From positions 3,286,001 through 3,350,000 of the forward strand of contig NZ_FMIB01000002.1 in NCBI RefSeq assembly GCF_900091475.1: a stretch of DNA of 64,000 bases, read 5' to 3'. This stretch comes from Micromonospora chersina. GTDB taxonomy: Bacteria; Actinomycetota; Actinomycetes; Mycobacteriales; Micromonosporaceae. Below are positions 1-7,692 of this stretch, in pieces. The position numbers and the translations under genes are program-made. Numbering within the stretch: position 1 is the stretch's first letter; each line of letters starts with the position of its first letter. The notes below the pieces were generated by a model. The model did not search any database, had not been told where the DNA came from, and saw only the letters and a list, made by a program, of their open reading frames with translations.

Positions 1-1187
1 CCGAGCTGGTCGACGCCGAGGTCCGCAACACCGGCAAGCCCCGCCAGCTCACGGCGGACGAGGAGCTGCCGCCCGCGGTGGACCAGTTCCGGTTCTTCGC
101 GGGCGCGGCCCGCCTGCTGGAGGGGCGCTCGGCCGGGGAGTACATGGCCGGGCACACCTCGTACGTGCGGCGCGAGCCAATCGGTGTCTGCGCCCAGGTC
201 ACGCCCTGGAACTACCCGCTCATGATGGCGGTCTGGAAGATCGCCCCGGCCCTGGCGGCCGGCAACACGGTGGTGCTGAAGCCGTCCGACACCACCCCGG
301 TGTCGACGCTGCTGCTGGCCGAGATCGCGTCGGAGTTCTTCCCGCCGGGCGTGTTCAACGTCGTCTGCGGTAACCGGGACACCGGTCGCGCCCTCGTCTC
401 CCACCCGACCCCGCAGCTGGTGTCCATCACGGGCTCGACCCGGGCGGGCATGGAGGTGGCCTCCGCGGCCGCGCCGGACCTGAAGCGGACCCACCTTGAG
501 CTGGGCGGCAAGGCCCCCGTCGTGATCTTCGACGACGCCGACATCGAGGCCGCGGCCGAGGCGATCGCGGTGGGCGGCTACTTCAACGCCGGCCAGGACT
601 GCACGGCCGCGACCCGCGTGCTCGCCGGCCCGGGCATCCACGACGACTTCGTGGCCGCCCTGGCCGAGCAGGCCCGCAACACCAGGACCGGCGCGCCGGA
701 CGACGAGGACGTCCTGTACGGCCCGCTGAACAACGCCAACCAGCTCGCCCGGGTGCGGGGCTTCGTGGACCGGCTGCCGGACCACGCGAAGGTCGACACC
801 GGCGGCTCGCAGGTCGGCGAGCGCGGCTACTTCTACGCCCCGACCGTGGTGTCCGGGGTCCGGCAGGCCGACGAGATCATCCAGGACGAGGTGTTCGGGC
901 CGGTGATCACCGTGCAGCGCTTCTCGGACGAGGACGAGGCGGTGCGCTGGGCCAACGGCGTGGACTACGGCCTCTCCGCCTCGGTGTGGACGAAGGACCA
1001 CGGCCGGGCCATGCGGATGACCCGCCGGCTGGACTTCGGCTGTGTCTGGGTCAACACCCACATCCCGTTCGTCTCGGAGATGCCGCACGGCGGCTTCAAG
1101 CACTCCGGGCACGGCAAGGACCTCTCGGTCTACAGCCTGGAGGACTACACCCGGATCAAGCACGTCATGCACAACATCGAGGGCTGA
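1..1187 (+). CDS. Gamma-aminobutyraldehyde dehydrogenase-type aldehyde dehydrogenase (5' end missing)
   Basis: NAD(P)-dependent aldehyde dehydrogenase. The likely reaction is oxidation of 4-aminobutanal, from putrescine breakdown, to GABA. The open frame runs in from outside the window (first complete codon at base 3), so the start is not seen. Visible family landmarks are TPWNYPLMMAVWKIAPALAA in the cofactor-binding region, LELGGK carrying the catalytic Glu region, GQDCTAATR with the nucleophilic Cys, and EVFGPV near the C-terminus. About 394 residues are present of a usual 470-480, so roughly the first 80 are missing. A GABA transaminase gene follows 3 bp later, which supports the aminobutyraldehyde assignment. 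Substrate is inferred from context; the family call is firm. Confidence 0.9.
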   Translation, partial: ELVDAEVRNTGKPRQLTADEELPPAVDQFRFFAGAARLLEGRSAGEYMAGHTSYVRREPIGVCAQVTPWNYPLMMAVWKIAPALAAGNTVVLKPSDTTPVSTLLLAEIASEFFPPGVFNVVCGNRDTGRALVSHPTPQLVSITGSTRAGMEVASAAAPDLKRTHLELGGKAPVVIFDDADIEAAAEAIAVGGYFNAGQDCTAATRVLAGPGIHDDFVAALAEQARNTRTGAPDDEDVLYGPLNNANQLARVRGFVDRLPDHAKVDTGGSQVGERGYFYAPTVVSGVRQADEIIQDEVFGPVITVQRFSDEDEAVRWANGVDYGLSASVWTKDHGRAMRMTRRLDFGCVWVNTHIPFVSEMPHGGFKHSGHGKDLSVYSLEDYTRIKHVMHNIEG

Positions 1188-1190
1188 CCA

Positions 1191-2462
1191 ATGGCATCGT
1201 CGGACGAGCTGCACAAGCGCCGGGGGGCGGCCGTCGCCCGGGGCGTCGGCAGCACCATCACCGCCTACGTCGACCACGCGGGCGGCGGGACGATCACCGA
1301 CGTCGACGGGCGGCAGTGGATCGACTTCGCGGCCGGAATCGCGGTCGCCAACGTGGGCAACTCCGCCCCGAAGGTCGTCGAGGCGGTGCGGGCGCAGGTC
1401 GAGCGCTTCACCCACACCTGCTTCATGGTGGCGCCCTACGAGTCGTACGTGGCGGTCTGCGAGCAGCTCAACGCGCTGACGCCGGGCGACTTCGAGAAGC
1501 GCTCGGCGCTGTTCAACTCCGGTGCCGAGGCGGTGGAGAACGCCGTGAAGATCGCACGGCACGCCACCGGGCGGCCGGCCGTGGTGGTCTTCGACCACGC
1601 GTACCACGGCCGGACGAACCTGACCATGGCGCTGACCGCGAAGAACATGCCGTACAAGCACCGGTTCGGGCCGTTCGCCGGTGAGGTCTACCGGGTGCCG
1701 ATGTCGTACCCGCTGCGCGACGGCGGCCTCGACGGTGCGACCGCCGCGGCCCGTGCGATCGAGATGGTGGAGAAGCAGGTCGGCGCGGAGAACGTGGCGG
1801 CGCTGCTGATCGAGCCGATCCAGGGCGAGGGCGGTTTCGTGGTGCCGGCCGAGGGGTTCCTGCCGGCGCTGCGCGAGTGGGCGACCGCCGCCGGCGTGGT
1901 GTTCGTCGCCGACGAGATCCAGACCGGGTTCTGCCGGACCGGCGACTGGTTCGCCTGCCAGCACGAGGGCGTCGAGCCGGATCTGGTCACCCTGGCCAAG
2001 GGCATCGCCGGCGGGCTGCCGCTCGCCGCGGTCACCGGCCGGGCGGAGCTGATGAACGCGGTGCACGTGGGCGGCCTCGGCGGGACGTACGGCGGCAACC
2101 CGATCGCCTGCGCGGCGGCGCTCGCGGCCATCGAGACCATGCACGAGCTGGACCTGGCCGCCGCCGCCCGGCGGATCGGCACGGTCATGGTCGACCGGCT
2201 GCGCGCGATCGCCGCCCGCGACCCCCGCGTCGCCGAGGTACGCGGCCGCGGCGCGATGCTCGCCGTGGAGATCGTCCAGCCGGGCACGCTGACGCCGGAT
2301 CCGGCCGCCACGGCGGCGATCTCGGCCGCCTGCCACGCGGCCGGCCTGCTCACCCTGACCTGCGGCACGTACGGCAACGTGCTGCGGTTCCTGCCCCCGC
2401 TCGTCATCTCCGACGACGAGCTGGCCCGCGGCCTGGACATCCTGGAGGCGGCGTTCGGCTGA
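1191..2462 (+). CDS. gabT: 4-aminobutyrate--2-oxoglutarate transaminase
   Basis: Class III (fold type I) PLP aminotransferase of 423 residues, expected to convert GABA plus 2-oxoglutarate to succinic semialdehyde plus glutamate. Seen: FNSGAEAVENAVKIAR (PLP phosphate region), the FDHAYHGRT motif, EPIQGEGGF, the cofactor Asp in VFVADEIQTGFCRTG, and the PLP Lys in TLAKGIAGGLP. Length matches the family. ATG lies 3 bp after the upstream dehydrogenase stop, so the two are co-transcribed and form a putrescine-to-succinate step pair: aldehyde to GABA, then GABA to semialdehyde. A strong hairpin follows the stop. Related ornithine or beta-alanine transaminases cannot be excluded, but the neighbour favours GABA. 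Confidence 0.9.
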   Translation: MASSDELHKRRGAAVARGVGSTITAYVDHAGGGTITDVDGRQWIDFAAGIAVANVGNSAPKVVEAVRAQVERFTHTCFMVAPYESYVAVCEQLNALTPGDFEKRSALFNSGAEAVENAVKIARHATGRPAVVVFDHAYHGRTNLTMALTAKNMPYKHRFGPFAGEVYRVPMSYPLRDGGLDGATAAARAIEMVEKQVGAENVAALLIEPIQGEGGFVVPAEGFLPALREWATAAGVVFVADEIQTGFCRTGDWFACQHEGVEPDLVTLAKGIAGGLPLAAVTGRAELMNAVHVGGLGGTYGGNPIACAAALAAIETMHELDLAAAARRIGTVMVDRLRAIAARDPRVAEVRGRGAMLAVEIVQPGTLTPDPAATAAISAACHAAGLLTLTCGTYGNVLRFLPPLVISDDELARGLDILEAAFG

Positions 2463-2481
2463 CCGAGGTCAGCCCCGATCC

Positions 2482-2530
2482 TGGAACACCACGGGCGTCG
2501 ACCCCCCCAGGTGCCGCCCGTGGTGTTCCA
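2482..2530. terminator. Bidirectional hairpin terminator after gabT
   Basis: Perfect 16-bp inverted repeat (TGGAACACCACGGGCG at 2482-2497 and its complement at 2515-2530) with a 17-nt loop. It sits between the gabT stop and the stop of a small minus-strand ORF at 2540, so it can end transcripts from both sides. Confidence 0.8.
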
Positions 2531-2539
2531 CCCAGAGCC

Positions 2540-2761
2540 CTACAGGCAGATCCAGCAGTACGCGTCGAGCCCGTCGGCCAGTGCCCGCCGGGCCGTTCCG
2601 CGCACCTCGTCGACGAGCGCGGCCAGAAAATCCACGTCGGCACCGTCCCACCATTCCCCGCCGGTCGCCCACACGACGGCGGTCCGCGCCTGCTCCACAG
2701 TGGCCGCACCGCAGCCGCTCAGGATGCCCACGACCGGCACGCCAGGACTCATCCCTGACAT
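2540..2761 (-). CDS. Small hypothetical protein ending in a CWIC motif
   Basis: A 73-residue open frame on the minus strand, not recognised. It has an Ala/Gly-rich N-terminus, an acidic-aromatic patch GEWWDGADVDF in the middle, an amphipathic helix-like stretch (LVDEVRGTARRALADG), and ends in AYCWICL. A G-rich run precedes the ATG and a second in-frame ATG lies 3 codons in. Its 3' end abuts the 16-bp hairpin at 2482-2530, the position expected of a real transcription unit convergent with gabT. There is no signal peptide or membrane segment. Coding bias is like the neighbours, but the short length leaves doubt that it is expressed. Confidence 0.45.
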   Translation of the reverse strand: MSGMSPGVPVVGILSGCGAATVEQARTAVVWATGGEWWDGADVDFLAALVDEVRGTARRALADGLDAYCWICL

Positions 2762-2786
2762 CCCCCCACCGCGACGGCATTCTGTC

Positions 2787-2814
2787 CTATAGTCCTACTG
2801 TCGTAGGACAATAG
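2787..2814 (+). promoter_or_regulatory. Palindromic operator/promoter upstream of the GntR regulator
   Basis: Core inverted repeat GTCCTAC-N4-GTAGGAC (2792-2809), extended by CTAT/ATAG arms with one mismatch (2787-2814). A TATAGT hexamer at 2788-2793 overlaps the left arm and could be the -10 element. The site ends 11 bp before the GTG of the regulator. This arrangement is typical of autoregulation by YtrA-type GntR repressors (inference). Confidence 0.65.
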
Positions 2815-2825
2815 AAGGGCGTCGC

Positions 2826-3242
2826 GTGATCGAGTTCGTACTGGACGGCCGGTCCAAGGTCAACACCTATGTGCAGCTCATCCAGCAGGTCAAACAGGCT
2901 CTGCGGGTGGGGCTGCTGACCGCCGGCGACCAGTTGCCCAAGGTCCGCGACGTCGCGCAGTCGCTGGCCATCAACCCGAACACGGTGCTGAAGGCGTACC
3001 GCGAGCTGGAGATCGAGGGTCTGGTCGAGGGACGCCCGGGCGTCGGCACGTTCGTCCGCCGGACCCTCGCCGGCTCGTCGCTGGCCGATCAGGCCGAGCT
3101 CCGCGAGGAGCTGGTCGCCTGGCTGCACCGCGCCCGCGCTGCCGGGCTCACCCCGGAAGACGTCACCGCCCTGGTCGAGACCACCATGCGGGCCGCGCTC
3201 GTCGCCGGCACGACGCGTGCCGAACCCGCCTCAGCAGGATGA
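2826..3242 (+). CDS. GntR-family transcriptional regulator, YtrA subfamily
   Basis: 138-residue DNA-binding repressor. The N-terminal winged helix (about residues 10-75) contains the hallmark QLPKVRDVAQSLAINPNTV and RELEIEGLVEGRPGVGTFV segments. The C-terminal part is a short helical extension without a large effector domain, which defines the YtrA subfamily. These proteins usually control an adjacent ABC transporter, as here: the stop overlaps the start region of the ATPase gene. The start is GTG preceded by AGAAGGG. The palindrome at 2787-2814 overlaps the likely promoter, so self-repression is likely. The ligand is unknown; cell-envelope stress or antimicrobial response is the usual theme for this family. 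Confidence 0.88.
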   Translation: MIEFVLDGRSKVNTYVQLIQQVKQALRVGLLTAGDQLPKVRDVAQSLAINPNTVLKAYRELEIEGLVEGRPGVGTFVRRTLAGSSLADQAELREELVAWLHRARAAGLTPEDVTALVETTMRAALVAGTTRAEPASAG

Positions 3243-3253
3243 GAGGACAGCTG

Positions 3254-4144
3254 ATGGAGATCGCGCTGGAGGCCGAGCAGCTCGGCAAACGGTACGGAAG
3301 AACCTGGGCGCTGCGGGACTGCTCGCTGCGCCTGCCCGCCGGGCGGATCGCCGCCCTCGTCGGCCCCAACGGTGCCGGTAAGAGCACCCTGCTGCACCTC
3401 GCGGTCGGCCTGCTGCAGCCGGACGCCGGCGCGGTGCGGATCTTCGGCGAAACGCCGTACGCCAACCCGTCGGTGCTGCCCGACATCGGCTTCGTCGCCC
3501 AGGACACCCCGCTCTACCGGGACTTCACCGCCGCCGAGCTGGTGGAGGCGGGCCGACGAATGAACAAGAACTGGGACGGGGCACTCGCCCGCAACCGGCT
3601 GGCCCAGCTCGGCATCCCGCCGAAGCTGCCCGTCGGCAAGCTGTCCGGCGGCCAGCGGGCCCAGGTCGCGCTGGCGCTCGCGCTCGCGAAGCGGCCCCGG
3701 CTGCTGCTCCTCGACGAACCGGTCGCCAGCCTCGATCCACTGGCACGCCGGGAGTTCCTGCAGTCGCTGATGGGTAGCGTCGCGGACTCCGAGACGACCG
3801 TGCTGCTCTCCTCGCACCTGCTGGCCGACCTGGAACGGGTCTGCGACTACCTGGTCGTGCTGCAGGCCGCCCGGGTGCACCTGGCGGGCGCGGTCGACGA
3901 CCTGGTCGCCGCACACCGGCAGATGGTCGGGCCTCGACACGGCGGCGAACCGATCGAGGGGGTCGAGGCGGTGGTCCGGGCGAGCCACACCACCCGGCAG
4001 TCGACGCTGCTGGTCCGCACGACCGGCGAGGTCATCGCTCCGGAATGGACGGTGCACGACGTGACGCTGGAGGACCTCGTGCTGGCCTACCTCGCCGAGG
4101 GCGAGACCATCACGAGCCACGACGCCTGGGAGGTGCCGGCATGA
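3254..4144 (+). CDS. ABC transporter ATP-binding protein
   Basis: Cytoplasmic ATPase of an ABC exporter, about 296 residues. Motifs in order: Walker A GPNGAGKST, Q-loop FVAQDTPLY, signature LSGGQRAQ, Walker B LLLLDEPVASLDP, and the H-loop in LLSSHLL. The C-terminal ~90 residues have no recognised motif. I chose the ATG at 3254 because GAGAGGA lies 6 nt upstream; an in-frame ATG at 3239 overlaps the gntR stop but has poor spacing. The gene ends with an ATGA overlap with the permease. Together with the upstream YtrA-type regulator this is a regulator-ATPase-permease exporter operon. The substrate cannot be read from sequence. Confidence 0.9.
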   Translation: MEIALEAEQLGKRYGRTWALRDCSLRLPAGRIAALVGPNGAGKSTLLHLAVGLLQPDAGAVRIFGETPYANPSVLPDIGFVAQDTPLYRDFTAAELVEAGRRMNKNWDGALARNRLAQLGIPPKLPVGKLSGGQRAQVALALALAKRPRLLLLDEPVASLDPLARREFLQSLMGSVADSETTVLLSSHLLADLERVCDYLVVLQAARVHLAGAVDDLVAAHRQMVGPRHGGEPIEGVEAVVRASHTTRQSTLLVRTTGEVIAPEWTVHDVTLEDLVLAYLAEGETITSHDAWEVPA

Positions 4145-5130
4145 TCTGGTTGGCCTGGCGGCAGCACCGCAAGCAGCTGCTCTTCACTCTCCTCGGCTTC
4201 GCCGCGCTCGCGGCCCTGATGGTCCCGATCGGCCTGTCGATGCGGCACAGCTTCACCGAGCTCGGGCTGCCGAACTGCGTCAGTCAGCTGGCGCGTTCGG
4301 ACGTCGACCCGGTCACCGCGAACGGCTGCGAGTCGGCGTTCCGCCAGTTCACCAACCGGTACCAGAGCCTGAACCTGGTGGCGGTCCTGCTCGTCGTCCT
4401 GCCGGTGCTCGTCGGTCTGTTCTGGGGCGCCCCGCTGGTCGCCCGGGAGGTGGAGCACGGCACGCACCGGTTCGCCTGGACGCAGGGTGTCGGCCGGACG
4501 CGGTGGGCCCTGGTGAAGTTCGGCCTGGTCGTCGCGGTCACGCTGGCGCTGGCGATCGGCTACGGACTGGGCATGGCCTGGTGGGTCAGCCCGCTGACCC
4601 AGGCCGCGCACGAGGGCCGTCTCGGCTTCATCGTCTTCGACCTGCAGGGCATCGCCCCGATCGGCTACACCCTCTTCGCGGTGGCGCTCGGCATCTTCGC
4701 CGGCACCCTCTGGCGCCGGATGCTGCCCGCCATGGGCGTCACCCTGGCCGCGTTCATCGGGGTCCGGGCGGCGGTGGCGATCCTGGCCAGACCCCACTAC
4801 CAGGCCGCCCGCACCCGCACCTTCCCGATCGAGGGAGCCGAACCGCTGCAGGAGCCCCGGGGCAACTGGGTCCTGGCCAGCGGGGTGCGCAACCCCGACG
4901 GGAAGATGGTGGCGGCCGACACCCGCATTATGTGCCCGCCGGGCGGCAAGGGCCCGGACGGCCACCGCTGCGGGGAGGAACTCGGCGTCCAGCCCGGCGC
5001 CTACAACTGGGAGCTGTACCAGCCGGCGGACCGGTTCTGGCCGTTCCAGTGGATCGAGACCGGCATCTTCGTCGCCCTCGCTGCCCTCCTGCTCTACCTC
5101 GCCGTACGCCGGCTCCGCCGGATCGCCTGA
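4141..5130 (+). CDS. ABC transporter permease
   Basis: Membrane subunit of the exporter encoded with the preceding ATPase, 329 residues. About six hydrophobic segments are visible: one at residues 13-32, one near 80-98, three between about 120 and 215, and a last one near the C-terminus (IFVALAALLLYLAVRRLRR). A Cys-containing extracytoplasmic loop follows the first segment (NCVSQLARSDVDPVTANGC), and a second long loop with two Cys lies before the last helix. The start ATG overlaps the ATPase stop (ATGA), giving translational coupling. A perfect terminator hairpin follows 7 bp after the stop. Substrate unknown. Confidence 0.85.
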   Translation: MIWLAWRQHRKQLLFTLLGFAALAALMVPIGLSMRHSFTELGLPNCVSQLARSDVDPVTANGCESAFRQFTNRYQSLNLVAVLLVVLPVLVGLFWGAPLVAREVEHGTHRFAWTQGVGRTRWALVKFGLVVAVTLALAIGYGLGMAWWVSPLTQAAHEGRLGFIVFDLQGIAPIGYTLFAVALGIFAGTLWRRMLPAMGVTLAAFIGVRAAVAILARPHYQAARTRTFPIEGAEPLQEPRGNWVLASGVRNPDGKMVAADTRIMCPPGGKGPDGHRCGEELGVQPGAYNWELYQPADRFWPFQWIETGIFVALAALLLYLAVRRLRRIA

Positions 5131-5137
5131 GCCCTCC

Positions 5138-5168
5138 GGCAGGGTGGGTGGGCGCCACCCACCCTGCC
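5138..5168. terminator. Bidirectional terminator between the ABC operon and the duplicated secreted protein
   Basis: Perfect 14-bp inverted repeat GGCAGGGTGGGTGG / CCACCCACCCTGCC with a 3-nt loop, lying between two convergent stop codons (5130 and 5177). Confidence 0.85.
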
Positions 5169-5176
5169 CGGCCGGC

Positions 5177-5860
5177 TCAGCGGAGCAGTTCCACCACGTT
5201 GCGGCGGACCAGGTTCTTGCCCGGCTCCCGGATCAGGTCCATGGCCGCCGCGTTGAGCAGCACACAACTCCCGGACGGCCCGGTGACCGTCACGGTCGCC
5301 ACCTTGCCGTTGTCCAGGTTGGTCACCCGCAGCCGGGTGCCCACCGGGAACTGCCCGCTGGTGGCGGCCGGCGCGCCGCCCTCGGCCGAGAAGGTGATCG
5401 CCCCGGTGCAGACACTGGCGGGCGCGCCACCGGGCTGGGCGTTGCCCGGTCGGGCCTCGCCCACCGGGGCCCCGCCACCCGGCCGTGCCGCGCCGGTCGC
5501 CGGGGCGCCGCCGTCGAGGCGTTCGACCAGGTTGCGGCGGATCACGTTCTTGCCCGGCTCGCGGACCAGGTCCATCGCCGCCGCGTTGAGCAGCACGCAA
5601 CTCCCGGACGGCCCGGTCACCGTCACCGTGGCCACCTTGCGGTTGTCCAGGTTGGTCACCCGCAGCCGGGTACCCACCGGGAACCGGTCGCTGGTCGCCG
5701 CCGGCGCGCCGCCCTCGGCCGAGAAGGTCACCGACCCGGCACAGGCCGACTGCCCGGCGGGGGCGGTCTCCGCGAAGCCCATCCCCGTGCCCACCGCGAC
5801 GACCGCCGAGGCGGCCAGTGCCACGGTCGCCGCCAGCACGTGCTTGCGCTGCACCCTCAC
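5177..5860 (-). CDS. Secreted protein with two tandem RlpA-like (double-psi barrel-like) repeats
   Basis: 227 residues with an N-terminal signal peptide (MRVQRKHVLAATVALAAS, likely cleaved before about residue 31). Two repeats of 76 residues (40-115 and 151-226) differ at 11 positions by my count. They are separated by a Gly/Pro/Ala-rich linker that itself repeats PGG(G)AP. Each repeat contains FPVGTRLRVTNLDN, TVTVTGPSGSC and LLNAAAMDL. These resemble the GTRVRVTN...DLS-AAA pattern of RlpA/expansin-type double-psi beta barrels. The catalytic Asp region of RlpA is not clearly present, and each repeat has two Cys that could form a disulfide. Function is unassigned; extracellular or wall-associated binding is an inference. 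Confidence 0.75.
   Translation of the reverse strand: MRVQRKHVLAATVALAASAVVAVGTGMGFAETAPAGQSACAGSVTFSAEGGAPAATSDRFPVGTRLRVTNLDNRKVATVTVTGPSGSCVLLNAAAMDLVREPGKNVIRRNLVERLDGGAPATGAARPGGGAPVGEARPGNAQPGGAPASVCTGAITFSAEGGAPAATSGQFPVGTRLRVTNLDNGKVATVTVTGPSGSCVLLNAAAMDLIREPGKNLVRRNVVELLR
5183..5410 (-). repeat. Coding repeat unit 2 of the duplicated secreted protein
   Basis: Encodes residues 151-226 of the protein at 5177-5860. It matches the unit at 5516-5743 at 65 of 76 residues by hand alignment, with high nucleotide similarity, for example around the GTRLRVTNLDN and LLNAAAMDL codons. Confidence 0.85.
5516..5743 (-). repeat. Coding repeat unit 1 of the duplicated secreted protein
   Basis: Encodes residues 40-115. 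It is the partner of the unit at 5183-5410; both start at a Cys codon and end in a VVE/VER-L sequence. Confidence 0.85.
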
Positions 5861-5941
5861 GTTGTCTCTCCCGTCGTCCGGTGATCGCGTTCGACGCCTG
5901 GTACGGACGGGAGGGCCGGACCGTTCAGCAGGGACGGCGAA

Positions 5942-6577
5942 TCACAACGGACCGTAACGGGTGTGCGGCGCTCCGGTGAGAAGCGCCCAGTACCGGTCGC
6001 CGTAGGACCAGTGCCACCACTCGGTCGGGTAGTTCACCAGTCCCGCCCCGCTCAGCGCGGCCACCAGGATCTGCCGGTTCCGCCAGGCGCTCACCGGGAT
6101 GTGCCGGGCCGCCGTGAAGCAGGCGTCGGCGCTCTCCTCCGGGGTGGCGTCGAGAGCGGTGCCCATGGCCAGCTCCTTCCCGTCGGCGTCACACAGGGTG
6201 AGGTCGACAGCGCCGCCGGTGCTGTGCGGCGCCACCTCGACCGGCGAGACGAACTTGGCGGTCTCCCGGTGCAGCCGCTCCGCGGACCAGTCCGGGTAGC
6301 GCCGGCGCAGCTCGTCCCGGTAACCCGTGAAGATGTCGAGCTGCGCCCGGTACGGCCGGTACCCCTCGACGACCAGGAGGCGCAGGCCGGCCGGCAGCGC
6401 GCGCTGCGCGGCCAGCAACCGGTCCGCGACCCCGCGCCGCACCCGGGCGTACGCCCCGGCGGGGTCGGCGGCCCGGGTGTCCAGCCGCAGCTCCGGCAGG
6501 TCCCGCAGGTCGACGAGCGGATCGCCGTCGTCCCGGCTGGACACCGCCGCGACCCGGGGATCGGAGAGCAGGATCAT
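5942..6577 (-). CDS. vanX: D-alanyl-D-alanine dipeptidase (VanX family)
   Basis: 211-residue zinc dipeptidase that hydrolyses D-Ala-D-Ala. All family landmarks are visible: Arg74 in VVEGYRPYRA, His118 and Asp125 in APHSTGGAVDLTL, and Glu186 and His189 in TEWWHWSYGD (zinc ligands and catalytic base by family analogy). There is no signal peptide, so it acts in the cytoplasm like VanX. The ATG overlaps the stop of the ligase gene (ATGA), and it is the last gene of a minus-strand unit with a D-Ala ligase, a PLP enzyme and a two-component system. In glycopeptide resistance VanX removes normal D-Ala-D-Ala so that a modified precursor prevails. No vanH-like lactate dehydrogenase is nearby. Confidence 0.9.
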   Translation of the reverse strand: MILLSDPRVAAVSSRDDGDPLVDLRDLPELRLDTRAADPAGAYARVRRGVADRLLAAQRALPAGLRLLVVEGYRPYRAQLDIFTGYRDELRRRYPDWSAERLHRETAKFVSPVEVAPHSTGGAVDLTLCDADGKELAMGTALDATPEESADACFTAARHIPVSAWRNRQILVAALSGAGLVNYPTEWWHWSYGDRYWALLTGAPHTRYGPL

Positions 6578-7692
6578 GCCGCACCTCCCGGCCGGGCCGC
6601 GTGCCGGGCGAAGGCGAGCGCGACCAGGCGGTCCACCACCTCGGGGTAGTCGACGCCGGACTCGGCCCACACCTTCGGGTACATCGAGTGCGCCGTGAAG
6701 CCGGGCAGGGTGTTCAGCTCGTTGACGAACACCTCGCCGGTCGCCTCGTCGTAGAGGAAGTCGACCCGGGCCAGACCCCAGCCGCCGATCGCCGTGAACG
6801 CCCGGACGGACAGCTCCCGGATCCGCTCGGTGACCTCGTCGGGCAGCGGCGCCGGCACGATCATCGGGTCGGCGTCGCCGAAGTACTTCTGCCGGTAGTC
6901 GAACCAGCCGCCCGCGACCCGGACCTCGCCCACCGCCGACGCCTCCGGGCGCCAGCCGCCCAGCACGCCGCACTCCAGCTCCCGGCCGGTCACGCCCTGC
7001 TCGACCAGCACCACGTGGTCGTGCCGGAGCGCCTCCTCGACCGCGGCCGCCAGGTCGTCCCCGTCGGCCACCCGCGAGATCCCGATGGAGGAGCCCATCC
7101 GGGCCGGCTTCACGAACAGCGGCCGGCGCAGCCCGACGACAAGCTTCTCCGGGTCCTCCGCGGCCCGCCAGGTGAGCGCGTCGAACCAGACGTGCGGGGT
7201 GGTCGGCACCCCCTCGGCCCGCAGTGCCCGCTTCATCGCCACCTTGTCCATGCCGACGGCGGAGGCGAGGATGCCGCACCCGACGTACGGCACCCCGAGC
7301 GATTCGAGCAGCCCCTGCACCACGCCGTCCTCGCCGTACGGGCCGTGCAGCACCGGGAACACCACGTCCAGCTCGGCGTGCACCGCGCCGGGCGCGTCGG
7401 CCGCAGTGACCGCCACCGTGCCGGCGCGCGCCCCGGCCCGCAGCTCCACGGCGGGGCCGGTCACCGGCAGCCGGTCGTCGATGGCCCGACCGGCGGCCAC
7501 GTGCGCGCAGCGCTCGGTCAGCACCGGCTCCGGCACGAGCCGCATCCCGCCCCCGCGGGTGATCCCGAGCGCGACCACCTCGTGGCCCCGCTCCACCAGG
7601 GCGCGAGCCACGCCGAGCGCCGAGGCGCAGGAGACCTGGTGCTCCGCCGACGGGCCACCGAACAGGACACCGATCCGCACCGCAGCGCTCAC
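6574..7692 (-). CDS. ddl: D-alanine--D-alanine (or D-Ala-D-X) ligase
   Basis: ATP-grasp ligase of 372 residues making the terminal dipeptide, or a D-Ala-D-X variant, of peptidoglycan precursors. Seen: LFGGPSAEHQVSCASA at the N-terminus, VLHGPYGEDG around residue 115, KPARMGSSIGIS (ATP-binding), omega-loop WFDYRQKYFGD with Tyr270, and metal-binding FVNELNTLPGFT. The Lys-Tyr of the omega loop is typical of D-Ala-D-Ala ligases and, as I recall, D-Ala-D-Ser ligases, not of the VanA D-lactate type, which has His there. The start is a GTG overlapping the upstream gene stop (GTGA). Co-transcription with vanX means the product is probably not ordinary D-Ala-D-Ala, otherwise the pair would cycle. The specificity is unresolved. 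Confidence 0.88.
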   Translation of the reverse strand: MSAAVRIGVLFGGPSAEHQVSCASALGVARALVERGHEVVALGITRGGGMRLVPEPVLTERCAHVAAGRAIDDRLPVTGPAVELRAGARAGTVAVTAADAPGAVHAELDVVFPVLHGPYGEDGVVQGLLESLGVPYVGCGILASAVGMDKVAMKRALRAEGVPTTPHVWFDALTWRAAEDPEKLVVGLRRPLFVKPARMGSSIGISRVADGDDLAAAVEEALRHDHVVLVEQGVTGRELECGVLGGWRPEASAVGEVRVAGGWFDYRQKYFGDADPMIVPAPLPDEVTERIRELSVRAFTAIGGWGLARVDFLYDEATGEVFVNELNTLPGFTAHSMYPKVWAESGVDYPEVVDRLVALAFARHAARPGGAA

